Below, one piece after another: positions 17,873 through 26,676 of a DNA stretch of 43,271 nucleotides. The notes under the pieces were generated by a model that was not told the origin of the DNA, ran no database searches, and worked only from the letters and a program-made list of their open reading frames with translations. The DNA lies in assembly GCA_947259075.1 (NCBI GenBank), contig CAMYKQ010000056.1, positions 1-43,271 on the forward strand, given 5' to 3'. Every line of letters starts with the position of its first letter. Position 1 is the first letter of the stretch. The DNA comes from an uncultured Gammaproteobacteria bacterium. Lineage in GTDB: Bacteria; Pseudomonadota; Gammaproteobacteria; DRLM01. The position numbers and the translations under genes are program-made.

Positions 17873-18808
17873 TCAGCCTTGGGCGGCGTGCTGCGCACCG
17901 GCGGCGAGGGTGGCGAAGTGTTGTCCCATCTGTACCGCCGCGCCGGGCTGAATGGCGGGCGCCAAACCGGCGCTGCCGGCGGGGAACAATAAAATGACCG
18001 TCGAACCCATGTTGAAGCGGCCGATTTCCTCGCCGCGTTCGAAGCGGATCGGCGCGGCGCGCTTGCTGTAATCCCAGCGTCGCGGCCCGCCGCGGTGATC
18101 GACGCTTACCAGCCCGGACCACACGGTTTCCATCCCCGCCACGAACATCGCCCCCACCATAATCAAGGCCATGGGGCCGGCGTCGGTGTCGAATAGCATC
18201 ACCAGGCGTTCATTGCGCGCGAACAGGCCGGGGATGGTGTCCGTGGTGCGCGGGCTGACGCTGAACAATTTGCCGGGCACGTAGACCATCTCCCGCAACT
18301 GCCCGGCGAGGGGCATGTGCACGCGATGGTAATCCTTGGGGGATAAATACAGCGTGGCGAAGACGCCGCCGTCGAACAGCGCGGCGTGTTCCGCCGCTCC
18401 GCCCAGCAAGGTTTCCAGGCTGTAATCGTGGCCTTTGGCTTGATAGACGCGGCCGTGTTCGATGGGGCCGGCCTGGCTCACGGCGCCGTCCACCGGGCAG
18501 GCGATGGCGTCCGGGTCGGCGGGCAGCGGCCGCGCGTCGGCGCGCAGCGCGCGGATGAAAAAGGTGTTGAAATCGGGATAGGTTTCCAGCTTGGGTTGCT
18601 CGGCGATGCTCATGTCCACCCCGTAGCGGCGGATGAACCAGTTGATCTGCCAGCGTTTGAACCAGCGCGCGCGCACCCGGGTGGCGCGGTACATCAAGCG
18701 GGTGAGCAGCCCGTGCGGCGCGAGGTGTTGTTCCAGCACCGAAAAGTATTGACCGCGCTGGGGGGAGGATGGATCGCTCGCCGATGGCGATGAGGCTGTT
18801 TTATTCAT
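17873..18808 (-). CDS. psd: Phosphatidylserine decarboxylase proenzyme
   Basis: Psd makes phosphatidylethanolamine at the inner membrane. The proenzyme has 311 residues. Self-cleavage would occur in NMGST between Gly268 and Ser269, the serine becoming the pyruvoyl group; most family members have LGST, so this one has a conservative Met. Charge-relay candidates are Asp in VDGAVSQAG and His in DYHRVHMPL. I take the ATG at 18808 (MNKTASSPSASD), since the open frame upstream lacks similarity. It is divergent from pncC across 155 bases with no clear promoter. Confidence 0.93.
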   Translation of the reverse strand: MNKTASSPSASDPSSPQRGQYFSVLEQHLAPHGLLTRLMYRATRVRARWFKRWQINWFIRRYGVDMSIAEQPKLETYPDFNTFFIRALRADARPLPADPDAIACPVDGAVSQAGPIEHGRVYQAKGHDYSLETLLGGAAEHAALFDGGVFATLYLSPKDYHRVHMPLAGQLREMVYVPGKLFSVSPRTTDTIPGLFARNERLVMLFDTDAGPMALIMVGAMFVAGMETVWSGLVSVDHRGGPRRWDYSKRAAPIRFERGEEIGRFNMGSTVILLFPAGSAGLAPAIQPGAAVQMGQHFATLAAGAQHAAQG

Positions 18809-18963
18809 GAAGTCACTGCGTGATGTCGGGGAGATGTGCCGGGTTTGAGGCTGCCCCGGCGCAAAACGCGTAATCTTAACGCAGAAGCGGCGGCGGTGAT
18901 ACCCGCCGCTCCATCGCCGCGCTGAGTTGCTACACTCAGCCGGGTAACGGCGGGGAATGCGCG

Positions 18964-19452
18964 ATGGATTTGGAGACACTGGCGGAGCAATTGGGTGAAG
19001 CCCTGAGGGAGCGGGCTATGATGCTGGCGGTGGCGGAGTCCTGCACCGGCGGCTGGGTGGCGCAGGCGCTGACCAGCGTCGCCGGCAGCTCGCGCTGGTT
19101 CGATCGCGGTTTCGTCACCTACAGCAATACCGCCAAACAAGAGATGCTGGGGGTGAGTCCCGCCACCCTCGGTCACCACGGCGCGGTGAGCGAGGCCACG
19201 GCGCGGGAGATGGCCGAGGGCGCGCTTAGCCACAGTCACGCGCATATGACGGTGGCTATCACCGGCATCGCCGGGCCCGGCGGCGGCAGTTTGGAGAAGC
19301 CGGTGGGCACGGTGTGGCTGGCTTGGAGCGCGCTGGGGCGGCCCACGCGCACCCGGCTGGAACATTTCAGGGGTGACCGCGCCAGCGTCCGCCATCAGGC
19401 GGTGGCGGTGGCGCTGCAAGGTCTGCTGGATTTAGTGGCGGATGGCGGTTGA
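18964..19452 (+). CDS. pncC: Nicotinamide-nucleotide amidohydrolase
   Basis: PncC (the CinA C-terminal domain family) hydrolyses NMN to nicotinate mononucleotide in NAD recycling. The protein has 162 residues (E. coli 165). The active-site segment AVAESCTGGWVAQALT and the loop TGIAGPGGGSLEKPVGTVW are intact. It is the stand-alone form, without the N-terminal MoCF domain of long CinA. Its end overlaps thpR by 11 bases, so the two are coupled. Location just upstream of recA is common in gammaproteobacteria. Confidence 0.93.
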   Translation: MDLETLAEQLGEALRERAMMLAVAESCTGGWVAQALTSVAGSSRWFDRGFVTYSNTAKQEMLGVSPATLGHHGAVSEATAREMAEGALSHSHAHMTVAITGIAGPGGGSLEKPVGTVWLAWSALGRPTRTRLEHFRGDRASVRHQAVAVALQGLLDLVADGG

Positions 19453-20008
19453 GCGCCAGCGCTTGTTTTTCGCATTGTGGCCGGCGCCCGCGCAACGCGC
19501 TGCTTTAAGCCATTTGGCGGGGCGGGTGCCCGCGGGCTTGGGCCGGCCGGTGAGCCTGGATACGCTGCACATCACCCTCGTTTTTCTCGGTGCCGTGAGC
19601 ACGGAACAGCGGCAGGCGCTGGAGGCCGCGGCGGAGCGGATTAACGCGCCGTCTTGTCTGTTGACCCTGGACCGTTTCGGTTATTGGCGCAAACCGCAGG
19701 TGCTGTGGGCGGGCTGTGCCAGCACGCCACCGCCCTTGTTGCATCTGGTCGCCCAATTGCAACGGGCGGCCTCGGTCTGCGGCTTGCGGGTGGACACCCG
19801 CCCCTATCAGCCCCACCTCACCTTGTGCCGCAAGGTCCGGCGGCCGCCACCCGGCTTGCCCGGATTCGAGCCCCTGTCTTGGCCGGTGGCGGCTTTCAGT
19901 CTGGTCGAATCGCAAACCCGCCCCGGCGGTGTGACTTATACGCAGCGGCGGGTTTGGGTGCTGGCGCCGCGTGCGGACAGTACATCGGGAGGGGATTCTG
20001 TGGAATAA
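19442..20008 (+). CDS. thpR: RNA 2',3'-cyclic phosphodiesterase (2H family)
   Basis: ThpR belongs to the 2H phosphoesterases, once called 2'-5' RNA ligases. The protein has 188 residues. Both HxT motifs are present: LHITLVFLG (His43, Thr45) and PHLTLCRKV (His125, Thr127). They would hydrolyse 2',3'-cyclic phosphate ends of RNA. The start lies inside the end of pncC. recA follows after 59 bases, so recA may be partly read from this unit. Confidence 0.9.
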   Translation: MAVERQRLFFALWPAPAQRAALSHLAGRVPAGLGRPVSLDTLHITLVFLGAVSTEQRQALEAAAERINAPSCLLTLDRFGYWRKPQVLWAGCASTPPPLLHLVAQLQRAASVCGLRVDTRPYQPHLTLCRKVRRPPPGLPGFEPLSWPVAAFSLVESQTRPGGVTYTQRRVWVLAPRADSTSGGDSVE

Positions 20009-20067
20009 TCGCCCCTTTGCGGCGCCTGGGTGGCCGGCTTGAAATCAATACAGAATAGGGGATAGCG

Positions 20068-21108
<1,041 letters not shown>

Positions 21109-21121
21109 GTCCGGCGCGGAC

Positions 21122-21568
21122 ATGGACGAGCCCGCCGCGCGCGCGGCGGCGCTGAATTTGCTGGCGCACCGCGAGCACAGCCGCGCCGAATTGCGGCGCA
21201 AGCTGATGACGCGGGGCTGCGCGGAGACGGTGGCGGAAGCCGTGTTGAATTCACTTGAAGACGCCGGCTATCTCAGTGATGCGCGTTATGCGGAAATCTA
21301 TGTGCGCGTGCGCGCCGAGAAGGGCTACGGACCCTTGCGTATCCGCGCCGAATTACGTGAGCGCGGGGTGGATAAGGCGTTAATAGAGGATTGCCTCGCG
21401 CCGCATAACGCCGCTTGGCCCGCGCACTTGGCGCGGGTTCACGCCAAACGATTTAAACGCACGGAGGATTTCGCCGAGCGGGTGCGGCAGGCGCGGTTTT
21501 TTCAAACCCGCGGTTTCACCTTGGAGCAGATTCGCGCGGTACTGGAGGGCGGTAAGACACGGGCGTGA
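21122..21568 (+). CDS. recX: RecA regulator RecX
   Basis: RecX inhibits RecA filament growth. The protein has 148 residues of three-helix repeats, with family motifs HREHSRAELRRKL, AGYLSDARYAE and GPLRIRAELRERGV, and FFQTRGFTLEQIRAVL near the end. I chose the ATG at 21122, 13 bases after the recA stop. A TTG at 21095 would overlap recA. The ribosome site is weak, so expression probably depends on recA readthrough. Confidence 0.92.
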   Translation: MDEPAARAAALNLLAHREHSRAELRRKLMTRGCAETVAEAVLNSLEDAGYLSDARYAEIYVRVRAEKGYGPLRIRAELRERGVDKALIEDCLAPHNAAWPAHLARVHAKRFKRTEDFAERVRQARFFQTRGFTLEQIRAVLEGGKTRA

Positions 21569-21615
21569 GCGCCGTGGCACCGAGGGATGAGCGGTAAAGA
21601 GAAAAGAATCGGACA

Positions 21616-24234
21616 ATGATAAGCAGCGCAGAATTACGCAGTCAGTTTCTCGAGTTTTTCCGTGGTCACGGTCATGAGGTGGTCCCGAGCAGCAGCCTGG
21701 TGCCGGCGGACGACCCCACCCTGTTGTTCACCAACGCCGGCATGGTGCAATTCAAAGAGGTGTTTCTCGGCGCGGAAAAACGCCCGTATAGCCGCGCGGC
21801 GAGTTCGCAGCGCTGCGTCCGCGCCGGCGGCAAGCACAACGATCTGGAGAACGTGGGGTACACCGCGCGCCACCACACCTTCTTCGAGATGCTGGGCAAT
21901 TTCAGCTTCGGTGATTATTTCAAGCGCGAGGCCATCGGCTATGCCTGGGAGTTTCTCACGGAGGTATTAAAACTGCCGCGTGAACGCTTGTGGGTGACGG
22001 TGTATCACAGCGACGATGAGGCCTATGCGATTTGGACGCGGGAGATCGGCATCCCCTTGGAGCGCATCACCCGCATCGGTGATAAGCCCGGCGGCGGTTC
22101 CGACAATTTCTGGCAGATGGGCGACACCGGCCCCTGCGGACCTTGCACCGAACTCTTTTACGATCACGGTCCCGCCATCGCCGGCGGCCCTCCCGGCAGT
22201 CCCGAGGAAGACGGCGACCGTTACATCGAGATTTGGAATCTAGTGTTCATGCAGTACAACCGCGCGGCGGACGGCACGCTGACGCCGCTGCCCAAACCTT
22301 CGGTGGACACCGGTATGGGTCTGGAACGCCTCGCGGCGGTGATGCAGGGCGTGCATAGCAATTACGACATCGATCTGTTCCGCCATCTCATCCGCGCCGC
22401 GGCCGCGCTGGCGGGCGTGGAAAATACCGATAACAGCTCGCTGCGCGTCATCGCCGATCACATCCGTTCCTGCGCGTTTTTGATCGCCGACGGCGTCACC
22501 CCCGCCAACGAGGGGCGCGGCTATGTATTGCGGCGCATCATCCGCCGCGCCGTGCGTCACGGTCACGGCCTGGGACTCAATGAGCCCTTCTTCTACAAAT
22601 TAGTCGCGCCCTTGGTGCAGGAGATGGGTGCGGCCTATCCCGAGCTGGCGCAAGCGCAGGCGCAGGTCGAGCGCGCCCTGCAGCGCGAGGAAGAACGTTT
22701 CCGCGAGACCCTCGACGAGGGCATGAAAATTTTGCGGCACGAGATGAGTTCCGTGGCGGGCAAGATCATCCCCGGCGACATCGCCTTTCGCCTCTACGAT
22801 ACCTTCGGTTTTCCCGTGGACCTCACCGCCGATTACGCCAAGTCGCAGGGTCTCGAAGTGGATATGGCCGGTTTCGAACAGGCCATGGAACAACAGCGCG
22901 AACGCGCCCGTGCCGCCAGCCAGTTCGGCGTCGACTACAGCGCCAGTGGCACGGTGACGGGCAGCACGGCCTTCACCGGCTACGAACACCTCGCCGGTGA
23001 GGGCCGCATCATTGGTTTGTACTGCGAGGGCGCGGCGCTGGAGGTGTTGGAGGCCGGCGCCGAGGGTATGGTGGTGCTGGACCGCACGCCGTTTTACGCC
23101 GAGTCCGGCGGCCAGGCCGGTGATCGCGGCGCCTTGCAGAGCGGGCAAGCGGAATTCGAGGTGCGTGACACCCAAAAGGTCGGAGAAGGCGCGCACGGTC
23201 ATGTGGGCGTGGTGACGCGCGGCGTGTTGCGTGCCGGTGATGTGTTGCAGGCGCGGGTGGACGCGGCGGCGCGTCAGGCCACGGTGCTCAATCATTCCGC
23301 CACGCACTTGCTGCACGCGGCGCTGCGCGCGGTGCTGGGCGAACACGTCGCGCAAAAAGGTTCTTTGGTGAACGCGGAACGGCTGCGTTTCGACTTTTCC
23401 CATTTCGCGCCCGTGAGCCGTGAAGAATTGCAGCGGGTCGAGCGTTTGGTGAACGATCAGATTCGCGGCAACGCCGAGGTGGAAACCAAGGTGATGGGCT
23501 TCGAGGCGGCGCGCGCCGCCGGGGCCATGGCCTTGTTCGGCGAAAAGTATGGCGACGAGGTGCGGGTGTTGCGTATCGGTGATTTTTCCACCGAACTTTG
23601 CGGCGGCACCCACGCGCGCCGCGCCGGCGACATCGGTCTGTTCAAGATTTTGTACGAGGCCGGCGTCGCCTCGGGCGTGCGCCGCATCGAGGCCATGACC
23701 GGCGCCACGGCGGTGGCCGCCGTCGAGGCCGCGGAAGACGCCTTGGGGCGGGTCGCGGGTCTGGTGAAGGGCGGCCGCGACGACGTGGAAGACAAGGTGC
23801 AGCAGCTCATCGAACGCGGCCGCAAGCTGGAAAAGGAACTGGAACAACTCAAAGGCAAGCTCGCCAGCAGCCAGGGTTCCGATCTCGCGTCGCAGGCCGT
23901 TGAGGTCGCGGGGGTGAAGGTGCTGGCGGCGCGGCTGGACGGCGCCGACCCCAAGGCGCTGCGTGATACCGTGGATCAATTGAAAAACAAATTGGGTTCG
24001 GCAGTGGTGGTGTTGGCGGCGGTGAACGCTGAGAAAGTCAGTCTGGTGGCGGGCGTGACCGCGGATACGATGCAAAAAGTGAAGGCGGGTGAGCTGGTGA
24101 ACAGCGTGGCGCAGCAGGTCGGCGGCAAGGGCGGTGGACGGCCCGATATGGCGCAAGCGGGCGGCACCGATCCCAGCGGTCTCGATGCGGCCTTGGCGGC
24201 GGTGCCCGCGTGGGTGGCGCAGCAATTGGCCTGA
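21616..24234 (+). CDS. alaS: Alanyl-tRNA synthetase
   Basis: AlaRS charges tRNA-Ala and edits Ser/Gly. The protein has 872 residues (E. coli 876). The class II core is seen in [20 protein letters not shown]. The editing domain has HSATH at 560-564 and Cys662 with His666 in [10 protein letters not shown], aligned to the zinc ligands of the family. A C-Ala domain with coiled coil follows. Placement after recA-recX is as in E. coli and Pseudomonas. Confidence 0.97.
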   Translation: MISSAELRSQFLEFFRGHGHEVVPSSSLVPADDPTLLFTNAGMVQFKEVFLGAEKRPYSRAASSQRCVRAGGKHNDLENVGYTARHHTFFEMLGNFSFGDYFKREAIGYAWEFLTEVLKLPRERLWVTVYHSDDEAYAIWTREIGIPLERITRIGDKPGGGSDNFWQMGDTGPCGPCTELFYDHGPAIAGGPPGSPEEDGDRYIEIWNLVFMQYNRAADGTLTPLPKPSVDTGMGLERLAAVMQGVHSNYDIDLFRHLIRAAAALAGVENTDNSSLRVIADHIRSCAFLIADGVTPANEGRGYVLRRIIRRAVRHGHGLGLNEPFFYKLVAPLVQEMGAAYPELAQAQAQVERALQREEERFRETLDEGMKILRHEMSSVAGKIIPGDIAFRLYDTFGFPVDLTADYAKSQGLEVDMAGFEQAMEQQRERARAASQFGVDYSASGTVTGSTAFTGYEHLAGEGRIIGLYCEGAALEVLEAGAEGMVVLDRTPFYAESGGQAGDRGALQSGQAEFEVRDTQKVGEGAHGHVGVVTRGVLRAGDVLQARVDAAARQATVLNHSATHLLHAALRAVLGEHVAQKGSLVNAERLRFDFSHFAPVSREELQRVERLVNDQIRGNAEVETKVMGFEAARAAGAMALFGEKYGDEVRVLRIGDFSTELCGGTHARRAGDIGLFKILYEAGVASGVRRIEAMTGATAVAAVEAAEDALGRVAGLVKGGRDDVEDKVQQLIERGRKLEKELEQLKGKLASSQGSDLASQAVEVAGVKVLAARLDGADPKALRDTVDQLKNKLGSAVVVLAAVNAEKVSLVAGVTADTMQKVKAGELVNSVAQQVGGKGGGRPDMAQAGGTDPSGLDAALAAVPAWVAQQLA

Positions 24235-24291
24235 GCGCGATAGCTTGAGTGGATTAACAGTCAGCAGGCGGCCTGGAGCCGGAAAAATGAA

Positions 24292-25515
24292 ATGGCATTG
24301 ATCGTACAAAAATATGGCGGCACCTCAGTAGGCAGCCCGGAACGTATAGCCCATGTTGCGGCTAAGGTGATGGCCGCGCGTCAGCGTGGCGATGATGTAA
24401 TTGTCGTGGTCTCGGCCATGAGCGGCGAGACCGATCGCCTGGTGGGGCTGGCGCACCAGATCGACCCGCGCCCCGCGCCGCGCGAATTGGATGTGCTGCT
24501 CGCCACCGGCGAACAGGTGACTATCGCTTTGCTCAGCATGGCGCTGCAAAAGGCCGGTTGCGCGGCGCGCTCCTACACCGGCGCGCAGGTGCGCATTCTC
24601 ACCGACAACGTCTTCAACAAGGCGCGCATCCGTGACATCGATGAGGCGGCGGTGCGTAAAGACCTCGCCGCCGGGCGGGTGGTGGTGGTGGCCGGTTTTC
24701 AGGGCGTGGACGAGGACGGCAATATCACGACCCTCGGCCGCGGCGGCTCCGATACCACGGCGGTGGCGCTGGCCGCGGCCTTGAAGGCCGGCGAGTGTCA
24801 GATCTACACCGACGTGGACGGCGTCTACACCACCGACCCGCGGGTGGTGCCGCAGGCGCGGCGTCTCGATCGCATCACCTTTGAAGAGATGCTGGAGATG
24901 GCCAGCCTCGGCTCGAAAGTTTTGCAGATTCGTTCGGTGGAATTCGCCGGGAAATACAATGTGCCATTACGTGTCCTCTCCAGCTTTCAAGAAGGTGAGG
25001 GCACGCTGATTACTATTGAGGACACGCGGATGGAAGAGCCAGTTATTTCGGGTATCGCGTTCAATCGCGATGAGGCGAAGATTACCGTCGTGGGCGTGCC
25101 CGATCAGCCGGGCGTGGCCTACCGTATTTTGGGGCCGGTGGCCGAGGCCAATATCGAAGTGGATATGATCGTGCAAAACGTGGCGGCGGACGCCACCACC
25201 GATTTCACCTTCACCGTACACCGCCGTGATTTTGAGAAGGCCATGGAGATACTGCGCGGCGAGGCGCAGGCCATGGGTGCCCGCCAAGTGACGGGCGATA
25301 ACAAAATAGTGAAGATATCCATCGTGGGGGTAGGCATGCGCTCGCACGCGGGAGTTGCCAGCAAGATGTTTAAGACGCTGTCACAAGAGGGAATCAATAT
25401 CCGCATGATCTCCACCTCGGAGATTAAGGTTTCGGTGGTGGTGGACGAAAAGTACCTCGAGCTGGGGGTGCGTGCCCTGCATGATGCCTTTGAGCTTGAG
25501 CGGTCGCCTAAATAG
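24292..25515 (+). CDS. lysC: Aspartate kinase
   Basis: Aspartokinase phosphorylates aspartate in the first step of Lys, Thr and Met synthesis. The protein has 407 residues, the single-chain type without homoserine dehydrogenase. KYGGTSVGSPERI at the start and TTLGRGGSDTTAVALAAAL form the kinase site. Two ACT domains occupy about 265-407 and give feedback control, typically by Lys and Thr. GGAG sits upstream of the ATG. The alaS-lysC-csrA order is that of Pseudomonas. Confidence 0.95.
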   Translation: MALIVQKYGGTSVGSPERIAHVAAKVMAARQRGDDVIVVVSAMSGETDRLVGLAHQIDPRPAPRELDVLLATGEQVTIALLSMALQKAGCAARSYTGAQVRILTDNVFNKARIRDIDEAAVRKDLAAGRVVVVAGFQGVDEDGNITTLGRGGSDTTAVALAAALKAGECQIYTDVDGVYTTDPRVVPQARRLDRITFEEMLEMASLGSKVLQIRSVEFAGKYNVPLRVLSSFQEGEGTLITIEDTRMEEPVISGIAFNRDEAKITVVGVPDQPGVAYRILGPVAEANIEVDMIVQNVAADATTDFTFTVHRRDFEKAMEILRGEAQAMGARQVTGDNKIVKISIVGVGMRSHAGVASKMFKTLSQEGINIRMISTSEIKVSVVVDEKYLELGVRALHDAFELERSPK

Positions 25516-25597
25516 CAAACTTCCTTGTCATCATCGCGTCCAATTGGAAACGGGCGATGTGTTTCGAGTGGTGAAAAGCCGGTTGTTTTTCAGGCGT

Positions 25598-25627
25598 TTG
25601 ATGAAATTAAGAGCTGTAAAACATAGT
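25598..25627 (+). promoter_or_regulatory. Possible sigma-70 promoter of csrA
   Basis: TTGATG at 25598-25603 and CATAGT at 25622-25627 are each four of six matches with an 18-base spacer. They lie in the 235-base gap between lysC and csrA, which is visibly AT-richer than its surroundings. The transcript would have a leader of roughly 115 bases. Confidence 0.3.
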
Positions 25628-25750
25628 CTTGGAAGAATAATTACAGTTTCGAAAAGGCGGGCCGATAGAAAAAGCAGTGAGCCGTGTGATTTTTTTAGGC
25701 TCCCACCTGGAAAACAAGTATGGTGATTGACCGAACAAGGAGACGAGATC

Positions 25751-25987
25751 ATGCTGATTTTAACCCGGCGTGTGGGTGAGACGCTGATCATCGGGGATGA
25801 CATAACAGTGACGGTGCTGGGCGTGAAAGGCAACCAAGTACGAATTGGTGTCAATGCGCCTAAGCATGTTTCTGTCCACCGCGAAGAGATCTACGAGCGT
25901 ATACAGAAAGAAAAAGAAGCCCAAGGCCAATCAGGGAGTGATGGTCAAGCGCCGGGCGCCGGAGGCATCAAAGCGCACACCGGTTAG
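25751..25987 (+). CDS. csrA: Carbon storage regulator CsrA
   Basis: CsrA is a dimeric RNA-binding protein that controls translation by binding GGA motifs. [20 protein letters not shown] and [22 protein letters not shown] are near-identical to the family, including the RNA-contacting region near the start and the VHREEI region. The protein has 78 residues, so it carries about 17 more than E. coli CsrA, a Gly/Gln-rich tail ([14 protein letters not shown]). AAGGAG is eight bases before the ATG at 25751. The open frame upstream of this is not used. Confidence 0.96.
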   Translation: MLILTRRVGETLIIGDDITVTVLGVKGNQVRIGVNAPKHVSVHREEIYERIQKEKEAQGQSGSDGQAPGAGGIKAHTG

Positions 25988-26015
25988 GGCGAGGACGAGA
26001 ATAGATAAATTCATT

Positions 26016-26044
26016 TTGCGATTATTGAGCTGATTAGGTATCCT
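26016..26044 (+). promoter_or_regulatory. Candidate sigma-70 promoter ahead of the structured RNA
   Basis: TTGCGA at 26016-26021 and TATCCT at 26039-26044 are each four of six, with the optimal 17-base spacer. The predicted start near 26049-26051 coincides with the first base-paired position of the structured segment that follows. Confidence 0.45.
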
Positions 26045-26048
26045 TTTG

Positions 26049-26165
26049 CCGGGTTCAGAACCTGGCGGGGATCGAAGGGGTAAAGCCCCCCTGCCTTGAG
26101 AGCGAATCCCGGTCACTGTGAGCTTGGAACTCCAAGCCACGCGACCATCAGGATTCGCTCATTTA
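26049..26165 (+). ncRNA. Candidate structured small RNA between csrA and tRNA-Ser
   Basis: Three consecutive hairpins can be drawn. CCGGGTT (26049-26055) pairs with AACCTGG (26059-26065). GGCGG pairs around an inner GGGG/CCCC helix (about 26064-26094). GAGCGAATCC (26100-26109) pairs perfectly with GGATTCGCTC (26151-26160), enclosing GGTC/GACC and GCTTGG/CCAAGC with an AACT loop. ATTTATTTTG follows and could act as a terminator tail. No open reading frame explains it. I do not recognise it as a known RNA family. It may be a free RNA or the leader of the tRNA-Ser transcript. Confidence 0.5.
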
Positions 26166-26217
26166 TTTTGTTTCGCCGCTTCCCATGGGTTAGGCAAGCC
26201 AGGTCTGGGTTAATGCC

Positions 26218-26310
26218 GGAGAGATGGCCGAGTGGTCGAAGGCGCTCCCCTGCTAAGGGAGTATGGGGTTTAAAGCCCCATCGAGGGTTCGAATCCCTCT
26301 CTCTCCGCCA
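26218..26310 (+). tRNA. tRNA-Ser (anticodon GCU)
   Basis: The 93-nt gene folds as a class II tRNA. The acceptor stem is GGAGAGA with TCTCTCC, discriminator G and encoded CCA. The anticodon loop CCTGCTAAG carries GCT, reading AGC/AGU serine codons. The long variable arm is TATGGGGTTTAAAGCCCCAT, and GGTTCGAATC is the T-loop. The csrA then tRNA-Ser(GCU) then tRNA-Arg(ACG) order is that of E. coli serV-argV. Confidence 0.97.
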
Positions 26311-26324
26311 ATTCCCATGTCTTC

Positions 26325-26353
26325 TTGACACCTTGGGTTGGCAACAGGATAAT
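26325..26353 (+). promoter_or_regulatory. Strong sigma-70 promoter of tRNA-Arg
   Basis: TTGACA at 26325-26330 is a perfect -35 box, and GATAAT at 26348-26353 is five of six for the -10 box, with an exact 17-base spacer. The start would be near 26360, about 15 bases before the tRNA. This makes tRNA-Arg independent of the upstream tRNA-Ser. Confidence 0.8.
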
Positions 26354-26374
26354 CCGCATCCTTCTACGCAACAC

Positions 26375-26451
26375 GCGCCCGTAGCTCAGTTGGATAGAGT
26401 ACCAGGCTACGAACTTGGTGGTCGGGAGTTCGAATCTCTCCGGGCGCGCCA
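26375..26451 (+). tRNA. tRNA-Arg (anticodon ACG)
   Basis: The 77-nt gene has acceptor stem GCGCCCG paired with CGGGCGC, discriminator G and encoded CCA. The D-arm is GCTCAGTTGGATAGAGT. The anticodon ACG lies in GGCTACGAACTT; A34 would be edited to inosine to read CGU, CGC and CGA. The T-arm GGGAGTTCGAATCTCTC has one G-T pair. Confidence 0.97.
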
Positions 26452-26461
26452 TAAAATCTAG

Positions 26462-26501
26462 AAAAGGCTTAAGCCACCCGGCTTAAGCCTTTTGTTTTTT
26501 T
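26462..26501 (+). terminator. Terminator after tRNA-Arg
   Basis: A perfect 14-bp stem, AAAAGGCTTAAGCC with GGCTTAAGCCTTTT, has a four-base loop (ACCC or similar) and runs into TTTGTTTTTTT. It starts 11 bases after the tRNA 3' end and ends the csrA-tRNA region. Confidence 0.92.
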
Positions 26502-26605
26502 ACCTGGCCACTAGTGGTTTCACCGCCGATGGCGCTTGGCCCGCCTCGAAAACCGCGCCAGCCCGTATTATTACTGCACTCCTCGTCTATACTTACCAGA
26601 GACCT

Positions 26606-26649
26606 GGTGGGGTGAGTCCGCGGGCGCGTGCCTGGCGGTTGACCCCACC
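26606..26649 (+). promoter_or_regulatory. Hairpin in the leader of the PhnD-GGDEF-EAL gene
   Basis: GGTGGGG (26606-26612) pairs with CCCCACC (26643-26649), and CCGC pairs with GCGG inside. It lies 18 bases before the ribosome site. A TATACT -10-like box at 26588-26593 just upstream could place it in the 5' untranslated leader, though no good -35 box is present. It does not match any riboswitch consensus I know. Confidence 0.35.
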
Positions 26650-26676
26650 ATACACTTTCCAGGCACAGGAGAGTTC

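Noticed and set aside
26049-26165. 6S, 4.5S (SRP), tmRNA or CsrB/RsmZ identity for the structured segment.
   Set aside because: None of their signature sequences is present, and GGA motifs are too few for a CsrA sponge.
26606-26649. Cyclic-di-GMP riboswitch before the GGDEF-EAL gene.
   Set aside because: The hairpin lacks the conserved cores of the GEMM classes; kept only as an unassigned hairpin.
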